A DNA stretch of 64,000 nt from Deltaproteobacteria bacterium (GTDB lineage Bacteria > Desulfobacterota > Dissulfuribacteria > Dissulfuribacterales > QOAL01). The DNA lies in the NCBI GenBank assembly GCA_024275145.1, contig JAJRZR010000035.1:1-64000 (forward strand), in the 5' to 3' direction. The notes below the pieces were generated by a model. The model did not search any database and had not been told where the DNA came from. It worked only from the letters and a program-made list of their open reading frames with translations. This document shows positions 1 to 8,991 of the stretch, piece after piece. Positions within the stretch are counted from its first letter, which is position 1. Each line of letters begins with the position of its first letter. The position numbers and the translations under genes are program-made.

Positions 1-425
1 CCCGTACACCTGATGCCGCGCACCTGGGACATGAAGACACCACCCAATGAACGATGTGGCTTCACGGTAAACCTTCATGTCTGCCCGGCCACTTGTACAG
101 GCACCTCCAGGTATGAAAGCACGGCCCGGAGGAGGGATACCTCATGGCAGATACGGAGAGCATCACCTATCAAGCGGTAAAGATAAGGCCTCAGGGCCTA
201 CAGGTACCATAAAACCGCGGCAACAGCAGGGAGGGAAGACGCGGGGCAGGTCCAAAAGACCTATGCCTCCAGGCAGGGACGCTCCAGGCAGCTGTGAACC
301 CCCTAATCAATGGAAATAAACCAATCTTGAATCGTATTGTGGGGCACCTGATCGTTTGCCAAAAAAGCCGATCGTACAGTGCCTCACGGTATATCTTGAA
401 TCAACCCGTAGCAGGAGGTGTAGAA
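1..425. other. Gene-free leader with degenerate family B repeats
   Basis: No convincing gene lies before the first CDS. Bases 1-72 resemble the family B repeat: a CCCGTAC...GATGCCGC start, an ACATGAAGACAC core and a TTCACGGTAAA end. A second fragment, TATGAAAGCACGGCCCGGAGG, lies near 112-135. The 77..319 ORF has low-complexity, Pro/Gly/Arg-rich content and spans the repeat, so it is not called. Confidence 0.5.
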
Positions 426-923
426 ATGGCCGAGAAAAAGTTAAGGATCCTAAAACAACAGTGGCCTGCTTTCGTTAAGGACTTCAACCGGCAAAACCAG
501 TCGAGGAGGGCTGTTCTTGCGGTTGGTGACCGCGAAATCGTGGGAGGGGAAGGACTGCCACTGGTAGGCCTTTCTTATGAACCGGAAGAAAGAAAGATAG
601 AAGTCTTCTTCGGTTCCAATGATCCAGATGAGATCTACCACATCGCCCATACGGTCAAGGTGCCAAGGGCACTGTACCTTATCCGGGATGACGAAAGCCC
701 TAATCCAGTAATCGGGATTCAGATACAAGGTGCCCCTGGTGCGGGCATGGCGGTAATCCGTTTCCTGGATGAGAATCCTGAAGAGGGTATGACGATGTGG
801 ATTGCCTCAGTGGCCCATACCATCTATGAAAGAAGGGGCTGCCAACCGGGTGCAGATCAGCAGGACTGGTTCGAGGCGGAAAAGGCTATACGACAAGCGA
901 TTACGGATTTTTTGGAAGACTAA
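426..923 (+). CDS. DUF5335-like hypothetical protein
   Basis: A 165-residue soluble protein without signal peptide or membrane segment. I start it at ATG 426 because GGAGGTG lies just upstream, whereas the longer ORF from 294 has no ribosome-binding site and runs through repeat-like sequence. The middle (about residues 35-105, LPLVGLSYEPEERKIEVFF) resembles DUF5335, a family of unknown function, but this is from memory of the family pattern. The next gene, a YcaO-TPR fusion, starts two bases after its stop, so the two are almost certainly co-transcribed and may act together. No function is assigned. Confidence 0.8.
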   Translation: MAEKKLRILKQQWPAFVKDFNRQNQSRRAVLAVGDREIVGGEGLPLVGLSYEPEERKIEVFFGSNDPDEIYHIAHTVKVPRALYLIRDDESPNPVIGIQIQGAPGAGMAVIRFLDENPEEGMTMWIASVAHTIYERRGCQPGADQQDWFEAEKAIRQAITDFLED

Positions 924-924
924 A

Positions 925-2673
925 ATGGCTATGATTCTAAAAGACTGTTACAAAAATACCGGCGCCTACTACGACAAAGTCAAAACACCAGAGGAAACCC
1001 TGGACTGGGTCAGGGGCAGGCTTGACCATTTCGACGTTCCACTGCTCAAGGAAACCGTTCGAATCGACAAGGGAAGACTTGGCATCCCTGTATACATAAG
1101 TAGGTATACGCCAGAGGCCCTGCGTGTAACCGGAACGCCAAAACAGATGGGAAAGGGTGCTACAGCCAGGCAGGCCGAGGCCAGTGCAGTAATGGAGTTG
1201 ATGGAACGTTTCAGCCTCTTTTCGTTCGTGAAGGAATGCCCAAAGAGGACCGGCAGTTATCCAGACCTTACGCCAGGTGCCATGCCTGTGCAGGATATGG
1301 CCTGTGTATTCCATCCTGGCGAGGGGGCGCAGGATCTTATAAAGGAGCTGGAGGAACTATTTGAGTTCCTTCCCTTCGAATGGGTCCATGGTTATCGCCC
1401 CCTGGACAGGAAAAATGTCTGGATCCCGTTCTCCTGGTTCTGGCCCATCAACGAGTACAATGGATCGGCTTCGGGAAACAGCCTTGAAGAAGCCGCAGTA
1501 CAGGCCATCTCAGAGGTAGTGGAGAGACACGTATGCTCGGTCATCAGCTATGATAAACTAAGGACACCCACCATAGATCCAACCTCGGTCAAAAATCCGG
1601 TTTCCAAGGAGCTTCTGGAAAAATTTACACACACTGGGGTTGAGGTTGTGCTCAAGGATTTCTCCCTGGATACCGGGGTCCCAACCGTGGGCGCGATTGC
1701 GTGGGATCCTGCCACCTTCCCCTCCAGGAGCGAGATCGTCTACACGGCGGGAACTGCCCCTGATCCAGAGAGGGCATTGATCAGGGCACTCACAGAGGTG
1801 GCGCAACTGGCAGGCGATTTCGATACGGATGGCGAATACGTGGAAAGTGGCCTGCCCAAGTTCAAAAATCTGACAGAGGCCGACTATATCCTTGCATCCC
1901 CTCAAACGGTACCGATCACCGCGCTATCTGATTGCGGGGCTGACAATTTCCGTTTGGAAGTGGAGAGGATGAGCACTGCCCTTTCAAAAAAGGGCCTCAA
2001 CGTATATCTGCTCGACATCACCCATCCGGACCTGGGAGTACCTGCGGTTTATGCCATAATACCTGGAAATCATTTCAGGGACAGGACAATAAACCTCGAC
2101 CTGCCCTTCCACTGTGCGAGGGTAACCGCCTCGGCCGGTTACGTATCACCTGAAGAGCGTATACAGATCCTGGGGACCCTGGAACGTCATCATCCAGGAA
2201 GATTCGATATCGCTTTCTATCAGGGCCACCTCCACGAGCTGATGGGAAACTTCCAGGCTGCACTGGCATTTTACGACAAGGCCTTGAAATCCAACCCGGC
2301 CCCTGAAGAAATTGCAAGTATCTATTGCCACAGGGCGGTATGCAAAAAGGAGAACGGCGCGATCGCAGAGGCCATAGACGAGTTGCTCAAGGCCAGGGAA
2401 TTAAACCCTGGACTCAAAGAGATCCACAACCTTCTTGGTTATTGCTATTACCGCAGAGGGGAATACCTGATGGCGATTGAATCCTTCGAGCAGGCCGTTT
2501 CCATAGATCCGGCATCTGCCATCGACTATGCGAATATCGGCAGCAACCTGCGGAAGCTAGGCCAGGATGAGGCAGCAATCAACTGGTACAGCATGGCTCT
2601 CGAACTGGACCCATCGCTTGAATGGGCCAGGGAACATCTGGATGAACTAAGGTCTGGGAAAAAGAACGTATAA
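925..2673 (+). CDS. YcaO-domain protein with C-terminal TPR repeats
   Basis: A 582-residue fusion. The first roughly 420 residues are a YcaO domain, the ATP-dependent family that activates backbone amides for cyclodehydration or thioamidation. Visible parts are GKGATARQAEASAVMELMERF and NSLEEAAVQAISEVVERH, the Glu-rich nucleotide-binding helices. Residues about 425-575 are tandem tetratricopeptide repeats (GHLHELMGNFQAALAFYDKAL, GYCYYRRGEYLMAIESFEQAV). The start is ATG 925; the track start at 802 would overlap the upstream gene by 122 bases. No precursor peptide, TfuA or E1-like partner is adjacent, so the substrate is unknown. A protein target held by the TPRs, rather than a RiPP, is an inference. 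Confidence 0.88.
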   Translation: MAMILKDCYKNTGAYYDKVKTPEETLDWVRGRLDHFDVPLLKETVRIDKGRLGIPVYISRYTPEALRVTGTPKQMGKGATARQAEASAVMELMERFSLFSFVKECPKRTGSYPDLTPGAMPVQDMACVFHPGEGAQDLIKELEELFEFLPFEWVHGYRPLDRKNVWIPFSWFWPINEYNGSASGNSLEEAAVQAISEVVERHVCSVISYDKLRTPTIDPTSVKNPVSKELLEKFTHTGVEVVLKDFSLDTGVPTVGAIAWDPATFPSRSEIVYTAGTAPDPERALIRALTEVAQLAGDFDTDGEYVESGLPKFKNLTEADYILASPQTVPITALSDCGADNFRLEVERMSTALSKKGLNVYLLDITHPDLGVPAVYAIIPGNHFRDRTINLDLPFHCARVTASAGYVSPEERIQILGTLERHHPGRFDIAFYQGHLHELMGNFQAALAFYDKALKSNPAPEEIASIYCHRAVCKKENGAIAEAIDELLKARELNPGLKEIHNLLGYCYYRRGEYLMAIESFEQAVSIDPASAIDYANIGSNLRKLGQDEAAINWYSMALELDPSLEWAREHLDELRSGKKNV

Positions 2674-3424
2674 AGGCGGCATAGGGTACAGGTCTCCTGC
2701 CAGGCCTTATGCCCCCACAAAATGACGGATGGACACGAAGGCATGGAAGAGGCTCCATTTTCCCAGATAAATAGAAGGCATTGACCATCACCTATCCACC
2801 ATAGCCAATGCCCGCCTGGTCACGTAATCGGGTAAGGGGAGTTTCTCCTCCCCTCCCCTGCACCCATTCCAGGCGGGTCCGCACGGTGTGGTTTCTGGTC
2901 ACGGCAACACCGCCCGCATCAGGTTCATACCTCCACGGCAAGATATGTCAAAAAAATGACGAACATCTTGGCCCATCCTGCCATATCCACCCTGTTTTTT
3001 ATCTTTCATCCTTATTAATCCTGTAATCTCAACATGTAACGTCCAGGGCGTCCAATGGCACAACTGTTGCGACATCCATGGGGCGTGATCTTTTTACAGA
3101 TCTTGCTGGTGTTGAGTCAATCATGCAATATCGCAAGGTTACACCAATTATTTTTTGCGCCTGCAAGGCACGGCCTAGGGCACGGTATCGGCCATATGCC
3201 CCTTGTTGTATGGGGGCAGGTACAAAAAAGAACGGACAAAGGACCGGCGGTTCGTAATTGCCCCAATACCAGCCATTGAACCCGGACTTTCATATCCAAA
3301 ACGGCCTACTCGATCGAGCCGGTAACGCATAAAAATTCTATCGTGAAACCTTCAGCGAGGCATGCGCACTTGATACAGCCCTTGGACATGAGGGTTCTGG
3401 TTGAACGAATACGGAGAGATACAG
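2674..3424. other. 750-bp non-coding region with inverted repeats
   Basis: No ORF here looks coding. A perfect 9-bp inverted repeat, CCCGCCTGG at 2811-2819 and CCAGGCGGG at 2869-2877, encloses a smaller GGGGAG/CTCCTCCCC hairpin. It is followed by a GGTGT...ACACC hairpin near 2885-2915. Degenerate family B fragments lie near 2690-2770 and 3165-3230. The fliL promoter should lie in the last 200 bases, but I saw no clear sigma-54 or sigma-28 match. Confidence 0.45.
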
Positions 3425-3958
3425 ATGGCAAAGGATGAGAAAGGCGCAAAAAACAAAGGGGCCGCGGAAACCAGTGGTAAGAAGAAAAAGCCAATCCTGC
3501 TGTTCATCATCATAGGGCTGGTGTTGCTGGTTGCAGCGGGCGGGGGGGCATTCTTTTTCCTGTACTCGGCTCCCAGTGACGAAGAGATAGCAAACCAGAT
3601 AGCCAAGGATGAGAAGGCACAACATGCACCCCAACCCCAGGAATCCGGACAGGCCATTGGCGTGACCCTGGAACTGACCCCATTCGTGGTGAACCTCGCA
3701 GATCCCAAGGCGAGGCATTTCCTCAAGGCCAGTCTCGTACTCGAGCTGTCAAACGAGGATGCAAAAGAGGTTGCCCAGAAGCTCATGCCCAGGATCAGAA
3801 ACGATATACTGATGCTGTTGAGCAGCCAGACCATTGAAGACGTCATATCCATCGAAGGCAAGGTACGCCTGAGGGATGAAATCATCGCAAGGGTGAGCCG
3901 CATAGTTGGCAGCAACAGGCTCCGAAACGTCTACTTCAGCCAGTTCGTGGTTCAATAG
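3425..3958 (+). CDS. fliL: Flagellar basal body protein FliL
   Basis: A 177-residue single-pass inner-membrane protein that surrounds the stator and supports torque generation. A short Lys-rich cytoplasmic tail (GKKKK) precedes one membrane segment (ILLFIIIGLVLLVAAGGGAFFF), then a periplasmic FliL domain ending in NVYFSQFVVQ, the usual FliL C-terminus. I prefer ATG 3425, with GGAGAG six bases upstream, over the TTG at 3401, which would place that site inside the gene. It opens the fliLMNOPQR-flhBA-flhFG-fliA run, all on one strand with short gaps. Confidence 0.93.
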   Translation: MAKDEKGAKNKGAAETSGKKKKPILLFIIIGLVLLVAAGGGAFFFLYSAPSDEEIANQIAKDEKAQHAPQPQESGQAIGVTLELTPFVVNLADPKARHFLKASLVLELSNEDAKEVAQKLMPRIRNDILMLLSSQTIEDVISIEGKVRLRDEIIARVSRIVGSNRLRNVYFSQFVVQ

Positions 3959-3999
3959 GCCGGGGATCAACCCCTTGGCCACAGAATTTCAGGGAAAGC

Positions 4000-4983
4000 A
4001 TGACCCAGGTACTCAGCCAAGATGAAATAGATGCCCTCTTAGGGGGACTGGATGAGGTCTCTGAATCGAAGACGGAAAGCGAACCGTCGGTTCAGGAAGA
4101 GGGTGAGATAATACCATACGACTTCACCAATGCCGTCCGGATGAGCAGGGTAAAGTTCCCGGCGTTCGCTGCTATCAACGATCATTTCAACAGGGGGCTG
4201 AGGACCACGCTTTCATCCATCCTGAGGGTAATGGTAGACAGTTCCATCGTGCCCATAGAGGTTATCAGCTTTAAGGAATTTCTCAGGAGAGTGCCTGTAC
4301 CCAGCAGCCTGCACATACTCAAGATGGACCCTTTCAGGGGACACTTCATGATGGTAATGGACTCCCAACTGGTCTTCTGTATCGTGGAGATATTCCTGGG
4401 CTCATCCTCAATCGGCCAGAGCCGGATAGAGGGAAGGGAGTTTACCTCAATTGAGCAGAGGCTGATAAAACGGATAGTGAACTCCCTGTTAAAGGATCTC
4501 GAGAGATCCTGGCAACCGATCAACCCGGTGAAGATCAACTATGTAAGAAGTGAGATCAACCCCCAGTTTGCCAAGATCGCCCAGGATGAGGACGCGGTGA
4601 TAATATCCAAGTTTCAATTGGACATAGAGGAGATGAGCGGCGTCATCTATTTGTGCATACCCGTAGGTCTCATCCAACCCATCAAGGCCAAGCTTCAATC
4701 CTCCTTTCAGGCGGATGAGGCCGATGATCCTGTATGGCTGAACAGACTCGTCCACAACCTCAAGGAAACCCCTCTGGAAATAAAGGTTCCCCTGGGCAAG
4801 GCCAGGGTCAAAGGCTCGGCGCTCCTTGACCTCGAAATCGGGGACATCATCCAGCTCGATACCAGAATTGACGACATGCTGGAGGTCATCATCCAGGGGC
4901 AACCAAAATTTGCCGGGCATCCGGGTATATCCAGGGGTCAAAGGGCGATAAAGATCGTGACCCCTATTTTGCCAGAGGATTAA
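4000..4983 (+). CDS. fliM: Flagellar motor switch protein FliM
   Basis: A 327-residue C-ring protein that couples phospho-CheY to the direction of rotation. The N-terminus carries the CheY-binding peptide LSQDEIDALLGGLDE. The central CheC-like domain and the C-terminal SpoA domain (LDLEIGDIIQLDT) follow in the usual order, and the length is typical. It lies between fliL and fliN, so it should be expressed with its C-ring partner. Confidence 0.97.
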   Translation: MTQVLSQDEIDALLGGLDEVSESKTESEPSVQEEGEIIPYDFTNAVRMSRVKFPAFAAINDHFNRGLRTTLSSILRVMVDSSIVPIEVISFKEFLRRVPVPSSLHILKMDPFRGHFMMVMDSQLVFCIVEIFLGSSSIGQSRIEGREFTSIEQRLIKRIVNSLLKDLERSWQPINPVKINYVRSEINPQFAKIAQDEDAVIISKFQLDIEEMSGVIYLCIPVGLIQPIKAKLQSSFQADEADDPVWLNRLVHNLKETPLEIKVPLGKARVKGSALLDLEIGDIIQLDTRIDDMLEVIIQGQPKFAGHPGISRGQRAIKIVTPILPED

Positions 4984-5036
4984 ACCCAAATCATATAAAA
5001 AGGTACATCACTCCGAATCATCAGGAGAAAAAAGAC

Positions 5037-5708
5037 ATGTTGAGTCAGGAAGAACTGGACAAATTACTGGAAGAAGGTGGTGAAGGCACGGACACGGGCG
5101 GGGGCGGGACCGATGAAAACAAACCGGAGACCTCTGCCGCATCCTCATCTGATCAACCCATAAGCCAGGATGAACTGGACGAGATACTGGGGGAATCAGA
5201 CGGTAGCAAAACCTCTACTGCTACTGCTTCAGAAACGGGGGACGATGGTAGCACTGATGACGATGTAGACTGGGCCGATGCATTCCAGGAGGCTGCCGAA
5301 GGTGGTGATGCCGCAGCGGCAAAGGCAATACACCAGGGGACAACCGGGGACAAACCGGCTGAAGAAAAGGACCATGCGGAGGCAAAGGCCCCTGATTTTG
5401 CCGAATTCAGCAAGGCCACCCCAACTTCCCCTGATGAGACAGGCATAAAACCAAACCTTGACTTTATCCTGGAGCTGCCCCTGGAGGTTTCAGTAGAACT
5501 TGGCAGATCCTCCATGCAGATAAAGGACCTCCTGAAGCTGGGCCAGGGGGCCGTGGTTGAGCTTAACAAGATGGCCGGAGAACCGGCTGAGATATACGTA
5601 AACCAAAAGTTGATGGCAAAGGGAGAGGTAGTAGTCGTAAACGAAAAATTTGGGGTCAAGCTCACCGAAATCATCAGCCCGGCAGACAGGGTACGGTCCC
5701 TGGGATAG
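5037..5708 (+). CDS. fliN: Flagellar motor switch protein FliN with long acidic N-terminus
   Basis: A 223-residue protein whose last roughly 80 residues are the SpoA/FliN domain (LPLEVSVELGRSSMQIKDLL) of the C-ring base. The first roughly 140 residues are a low-complexity acidic Ser/Thr/Asp/Glu region. It contains two copies of a FliM-like peptide: LSQEELDKLLEEG at the very start and ISQDELDEILGES near residues 42-55. E. coli FliN is about 137 residues and lacks this extension. The peptides recall FliY and the CheY-binding tip of FliM, so extra CheY contacts are a reasonable inference. ATG 5037 follows AGGAGAAAAAAG. Confidence 0.93.
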   Translation: MLSQEELDKLLEEGGEGTDTGGGGTDENKPETSAASSSDQPISQDELDEILGESDGSKTSTATASETGDDGSTDDDVDWADAFQEAAEGGDAAAAKAIHQGTTGDKPAEEKDHAEAKAPDFAEFSKATPTSPDETGIKPNLDFILELPLEVSVELGRSSMQIKDLLKLGQGAVVELNKMAGEPAEIYVNQKLMAKGEVVVVNEKFGVKLTEIISPADRVRSLG

Positions 5709-5714
5709 GAAATC

Positions 5715-6020
5715 ATGGAGGTCACCGGACTGATTATAAGGACCATAGGTGCACTTGCCATGATCCTTGGACTGATACTGGTAATGCTCTATGGCCTTCG
5801 CAAATGGGGGAAAAGAATCCAGGGTGAAGGCCTTGATATGATACAGGTACTATCCACGAGGATGATACTTCCCAAAAAATATATCAGCCTGGTCAAGGTA
5901 CCAGGAAGGATCCTGATCGTGGGCAGCTCCGAGCAGGCGATGGTGCTTCTTGGCTCACTCAGTGAAGATGACCTCGTACACGTGCCGGGCAAAGAGGAAG
6001 ATCATGATCAGAGGCTATAG
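5715..6020 (+). CDS. fliO: Flagellar biosynthetic protein FliO
   Basis: A 101-residue single-pass membrane protein that helps assemble the FliP ring of the flagellar export gate. One membrane segment ([18 protein letters not shown]) is followed by the short cytoplasmic FliO domain ([33 protein letters not shown]). It sits six bases after fliN and overlaps the start of fliP by 17 bases, the standard position for this weakly conserved family. Confidence 0.9.
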   Translation: MEVTGLIIRTIGALAMILGLILVMLYGLRKWGKRIQGEGLDMIQVLSTRMILPKKYISLVKVPGRILIVGSSEQAMVLLGSLSEDDLVHVPGKEEDHDQRL

Positions 6021-6792
6021 GAACTTTGGCCATATCCACCTGCCCTTCATCATCATGGTGGTCGCAGTCTTCGCGCCCATCTTCTTTACCGCAAATGCCC
6101 ATGCGGTAACAGTGCCCAACTTGAATATAGGGATCGAGAACACCGACAACCCTGAAAAGGTGGCCACTGCCCTTGAAATAGTGTTGGTCCTTACGGTCCT
6201 TTCCGTTGCCCCTGCCATCCTGTTGATGATGACCTCCTTTACCCGCCTCATCGTGGTGTTCGGATTCTTGAGGCAGGCCATAGGGACCCAACAGATGCCC
6301 CCGAACCAAGTCTTGATAGGGCTGGCCCTGTTCCTCACATTTTTCATCATGCAACCGGTGTGGCAAAAGGCCAACAGCCAAGGAATCCAACCCTACCTCA
6401 ACGAAGAAATTTCCTTCAAGGAGGCGCTTCACAACGTGGAGATGCCCCTTAGAGATTTCATGTTCAGGCAGACCAGGCAGACCGATGTAGCACTCTTTTG
6501 CAGGATGGCCCACATCGAAAACCCAAAAGACAAGGATGCGATACCTACACTGGTCCTGATACCCTCCTTCATGATAAGCGAACTCAAGACGGCCTTCGAG
6601 ATAGGCTTCATACTCTACATCCCGTTCCTTATAATAGACATGGTGGTCTCCAGTGTCTTACTGTCAATGGGCATGATGATGCTTCCCCCTATACTGATCT
6701 CCCTGCCCTTCAAGCTCCTGCTCTTTGTCCTGGTGGATGGCTGGAACATACTGACTGGCTCCCTTGTAAAGAGTTTTTTTACCGGAGGATAG
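6004..6792 (+). CDS. fliP: Flagellar export gate protein FliP
   Basis: A 262-residue core subunit of the FliPQR export gate. A cleavable signal peptide (roughly residues 1-32, ending ANAHA) is usual for FliP. It is followed by the conserved [20 protein letters not shown] and [21 protein letters not shown] motifs and several membrane segments. ATG 6004 is chosen because GAGGAAG lies just upstream; the track start at 5950 lies well inside fliO. fliQ begins two bases after its stop. Confidence 0.96.
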   Translation: MIRGYRNFGHIHLPFIIMVVAVFAPIFFTANAHAVTVPNLNIGIENTDNPEKVATALEIVLVLTVLSVAPAILLMMTSFTRLIVVFGFLRQAIGTQQMPPNQVLIGLALFLTFFIMQPVWQKANSQGIQPYLNEEISFKEALHNVEMPLRDFMFRQTRQTDVALFCRMAHIENPKDKDAIPTLVLIPSFMISELKTAFEIGFILYIPFLIIDMVVSSVLLSMGMMMLPPILISLPFKLLLFVLVDGWNILTGSLVKSFFTGG

Positions 6793-6794
6793 AC

Positions 6795-7064
6795 ATGACA
6801 CAGGATATGATAGTGGGACTGGCGAGACAGGCCATAGAATTAACCCTCCTTATAAGCCTGCCCATGCTCGGTCTTGGGCTCATTGTAGGGCTTGCCGTGA
6901 GTATATTTCAGGCCGTGACCCAAATCCAGGAGATGACCCTTACCTTCGTCCCTAAGATAGTGGCCGTGCTGGTGGGCCTCCTCTTTGCCTTCCCATGGAT
7001 GATGAACAAACTCCTTGACTTCACAAGGGGCCTTATTGAACAGATACCGCAGTTCATCAGGTAG
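6795..7064 (+). CDS. fliQ: Flagellar export gate protein FliQ
   Basis: An 89-residue protein with two membrane segments (LTLLISLPMLGLGLIVGLAVSIFQA and FVPKIVAVLVGLLFAFPWMM), joined by the conserved TQIQEMTL turn. This is typical for the FliQ/SctS gate subunit that wraps the FliPR core. The track gives a longer ORF from 6498, but that lies within fliP in another frame. ATG 6795 is preceded by CGGAGGATAGAC. Confidence 0.96.
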   Translation: MTQDMIVGLARQAIELTLLISLPMLGLGLIVGLAVSIFQAVTQIQEMTLTFVPKIVAVLVGLLFAFPWMMNKLLDFTRGLIEQIPQFIR

Positions 7065-7082
7065 CCGGAGGGCCTGTAACCC

Positions 7083-7880
7083 ATGCCTTTAGACCAGGAC
7101 TTTCTTGCAGGAATAATCAGCCATTACAAGGTATTTGCGCTTGTCCTGGTAAGGGTCGCGAGCCTGCTTTTCATGATGCCGATATTCAGCAGCAGGACCA
7201 TCCCTGTACAACTGAAGGCTGCCGTTTCATTGGTCATAGCCCTGCTCCTGACCCCGGTAGTCCCCTTCTCTGCTGCCCAGCTACCGGGTAATCCAGTGGG
7301 CTTCGCACTATTGGTAGTAAACGAGCTATTCACGGGCATGACCCTGGCACTCCTGATCCGTTTCGTATTTGCCGGGCTTCAGACAGCAGGGCAGATGGTA
7401 GGCGTACAGATGGGGCTGTCAGTAGCAAACATCATGGACCCCCAATCCGGTGTTCAGTCGGTAATCGTTGCACAATTTGCATATCTTATCGCATTGCTCC
7501 TTTTCCTGGCGGCCAACGGTCATCTCTTCATACTCAGGGCCATATATGACAGCTTCGTCATATTACCACCGGGCAAGCTGGTCCTCTCCTCTTCACTCTT
7601 CGACATCGTCATTGATATGGGCAGGGAGATGTTCGTACTGTCGGTAAAGCTCATGGCCCCTGTAATGGCCATACTCCTTTTTTCCCAGGTAGCCCTTGGG
7701 ATACTGGCAAAGACGGTGCCTCAGATCAATCTATTGATAGTGAGCTTTGGCCTGAACATAGCTTTGGGCCTCTTTTTCATGGGGCTGACCCTTCAGGTTT
7801 TCTGGCCAGTGCTCGTCAGATACCTCGACAAGGGTGTCAAGCTCTTACCTGTAGCCATGAAGATCATGGCTGGACAATAA
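7083..7880 (+). CDS. fliR: Flagellar export gate protein FliR
   Basis: A 265-residue multi-pass inner-membrane protein that completes the FliPQR export channel. FliR hallmarks include VLVRVASLLFMMPIFSSRTIP near the start and VGVQMGLSVANIMDPQSG in the middle. Length and hydropathy are typical. It follows fliQ by 18 bases and precedes flhB by 16, so it belongs to the same transcription unit. Confidence 0.96.
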   Translation: MPLDQDFLAGIISHYKVFALVLVRVASLLFMMPIFSSRTIPVQLKAAVSLVIALLLTPVVPFSAAQLPGNPVGFALLVVNELFTGMTLALLIRFVFAGLQTAGQMVGVQMGLSVANIMDPQSGVQSVIVAQFAYLIALLLFLAANGHLFILRAIYDSFVILPPGKLVLSSSLFDIVIDMGREMFVLSVKLMAPVMAILLFSQVALGILAKTVPQINLLIVSFGLNIALGLFFMGLTLQVFWPVLVRYLDKGVKLLPVAMKIMAGQ

Positions 7881-7896
7881 CCCAAGAGACCGGGCC

Positions 7897-8991
7897 ATGG
7901 CTGAAGAATCCTTCCAGGAACGTACAGAACAGGCAACCCCGAAGCGACGCGAGGAGGCCAGGAAGAAGGGCCAGGTGGCCAAAAGCAGGGAACTTGCCTC
8001 GGTAGCAGTCCTGCTTTCGGGGCTGTTTACCCTATCATGGGGAAGTACTTTTTTTTACCATCATATAACGGACACCCTGAGTTACTACCTTGAACGATTC
8101 CCTGGCTTGGAGATCACTAGTGACAACATTGACGGGCTCGCCATGCTGGCCATGAAGCAGTTTGCCCTGATGCTTGTGCCCCTTTTTCTTGTCCTCTGTG
8201 CCGTTGCAATACTATCAAACTATCTCCAGGTAGGAGGACTTCTCTCCCTCGAGGCCATAAAACCCCAGGCATCCAAGATCAGTCCACTCCAAGGGCTGAA
8301 AAGGCTTTTCTCCCTGCAGGCCATGGTGGAGTTCATGAAATCACTCCTGAAGCTCACCATAGTGGGCTGGATAGCCTATGACACGGTACGTGACGAAACA
8401 ATGAACCTTCTTCCACTCCTGGACAAGGAACCCATCCAGATACTCCAATATATGGGGGGGGTGAGCTTTTCCTTGTTCCTCAAGACATGCATGGTCATGG
8501 TGATCCTGGCAACCCTGGACTTCCTGTTCCAGAAATGGGAATTTGAAAAGAATCTCAGGATGACGAAGCAGGAGGTCAAGGAGGAATTCAAACAGACCGA
8601 AGGTGACCCGCACACGAAGTCCAGGATACGCAGCATCCAGCGGGAGATGGCCCAGAAACGCATGATGGCAGAGGTACCCAAGGCCGACGTAGTGATCACA
8701 AACCCGACCCATCTGGCGGTTGCGTTGAAATATGAAGCGGGAAGGATGGAGGCCCCCATGGTGATAGCCAAGGGCGCTGGGGTGATTGCGGAAAAAATCC
8801 GTGAAATCGCAAAGAAAAACAATGTGCCTGTTATCGAGAACAAGCCTCTTGCCCAGAGCCTTTACAAGCTGGTGGACATGGGAAAGCCTATCACTGAAAA
8901 TCTATATCAGGCCGTGGCCGAGGTACTTGCATATGTCTATCGGCTGAAAAGCAAAAAGAGAAACACCAACACGAGGGGAGGTATCCGTTAG
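7897..8991 (+). CDS. flhB: Flagellar export switch protein FlhB
   Basis: A 364-residue export-apparatus protein that switches substrate class from rod/hook to filament after cleaving itself. The N-terminus has the usual ERTEQATPKRREEARKKGQV, then four membrane segments. The C-terminal cytoplasmic domain keeps the self-cleavage site NPTH (ITNPTHLAVALKYE), so it should be active. flhA begins on the base after its stop. Confidence 0.97.
   Translation: MAEESFQERTEQATPKRREEARKKGQVAKSRELASVAVLLSGLFTLSWGSTFFYHHITDTLSYYLERFPGLEITSDNIDGLAMLAMKQFALMLVPLFLVLCAVAILSNYLQVGGLLSLEAIKPQASKISPLQGLKRLFSLQAMVEFMKSLLKLTIVGWIAYDTVRDETMNLLPLLDKEPIQILQYMGGVSFSLFLKTCMVMVILATLDFLFQKWEFEKNLRMTKQEVKEEFKQTEGDPHTKSRIRSIQREMAQKRMMAEVPKADVVITNPTHLAVALKYEAGRMEAPMVIAKGAGVIAEKIREIAKKNNVPVIENKPLAQSLYKLVDMGKPITENLYQAVAEVLAYVYRLKSKKRNTNTRGGIR

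Noticed and set aside
77-319. ORF of 80 residues at the window start
   Set aside because: Pro/Gly/Arg-rich composition, overlaps family B repeat sequence, and lacks a ribosome-binding site.
802-924. Longer N-terminus for the YcaO-TPR gene
   Set aside because: It would overlap the upstream gene by 122 bases; ATG 925 follows that gene's stop directly.
2890-2950. Possible TPP riboswitch on the minus strand (TGAACCTGATGCGGG)
   Set aside because: Only the TGAACCTGAT string matches; the CTGAGA and ACCC helices are missing and no thiamine gene is nearby.
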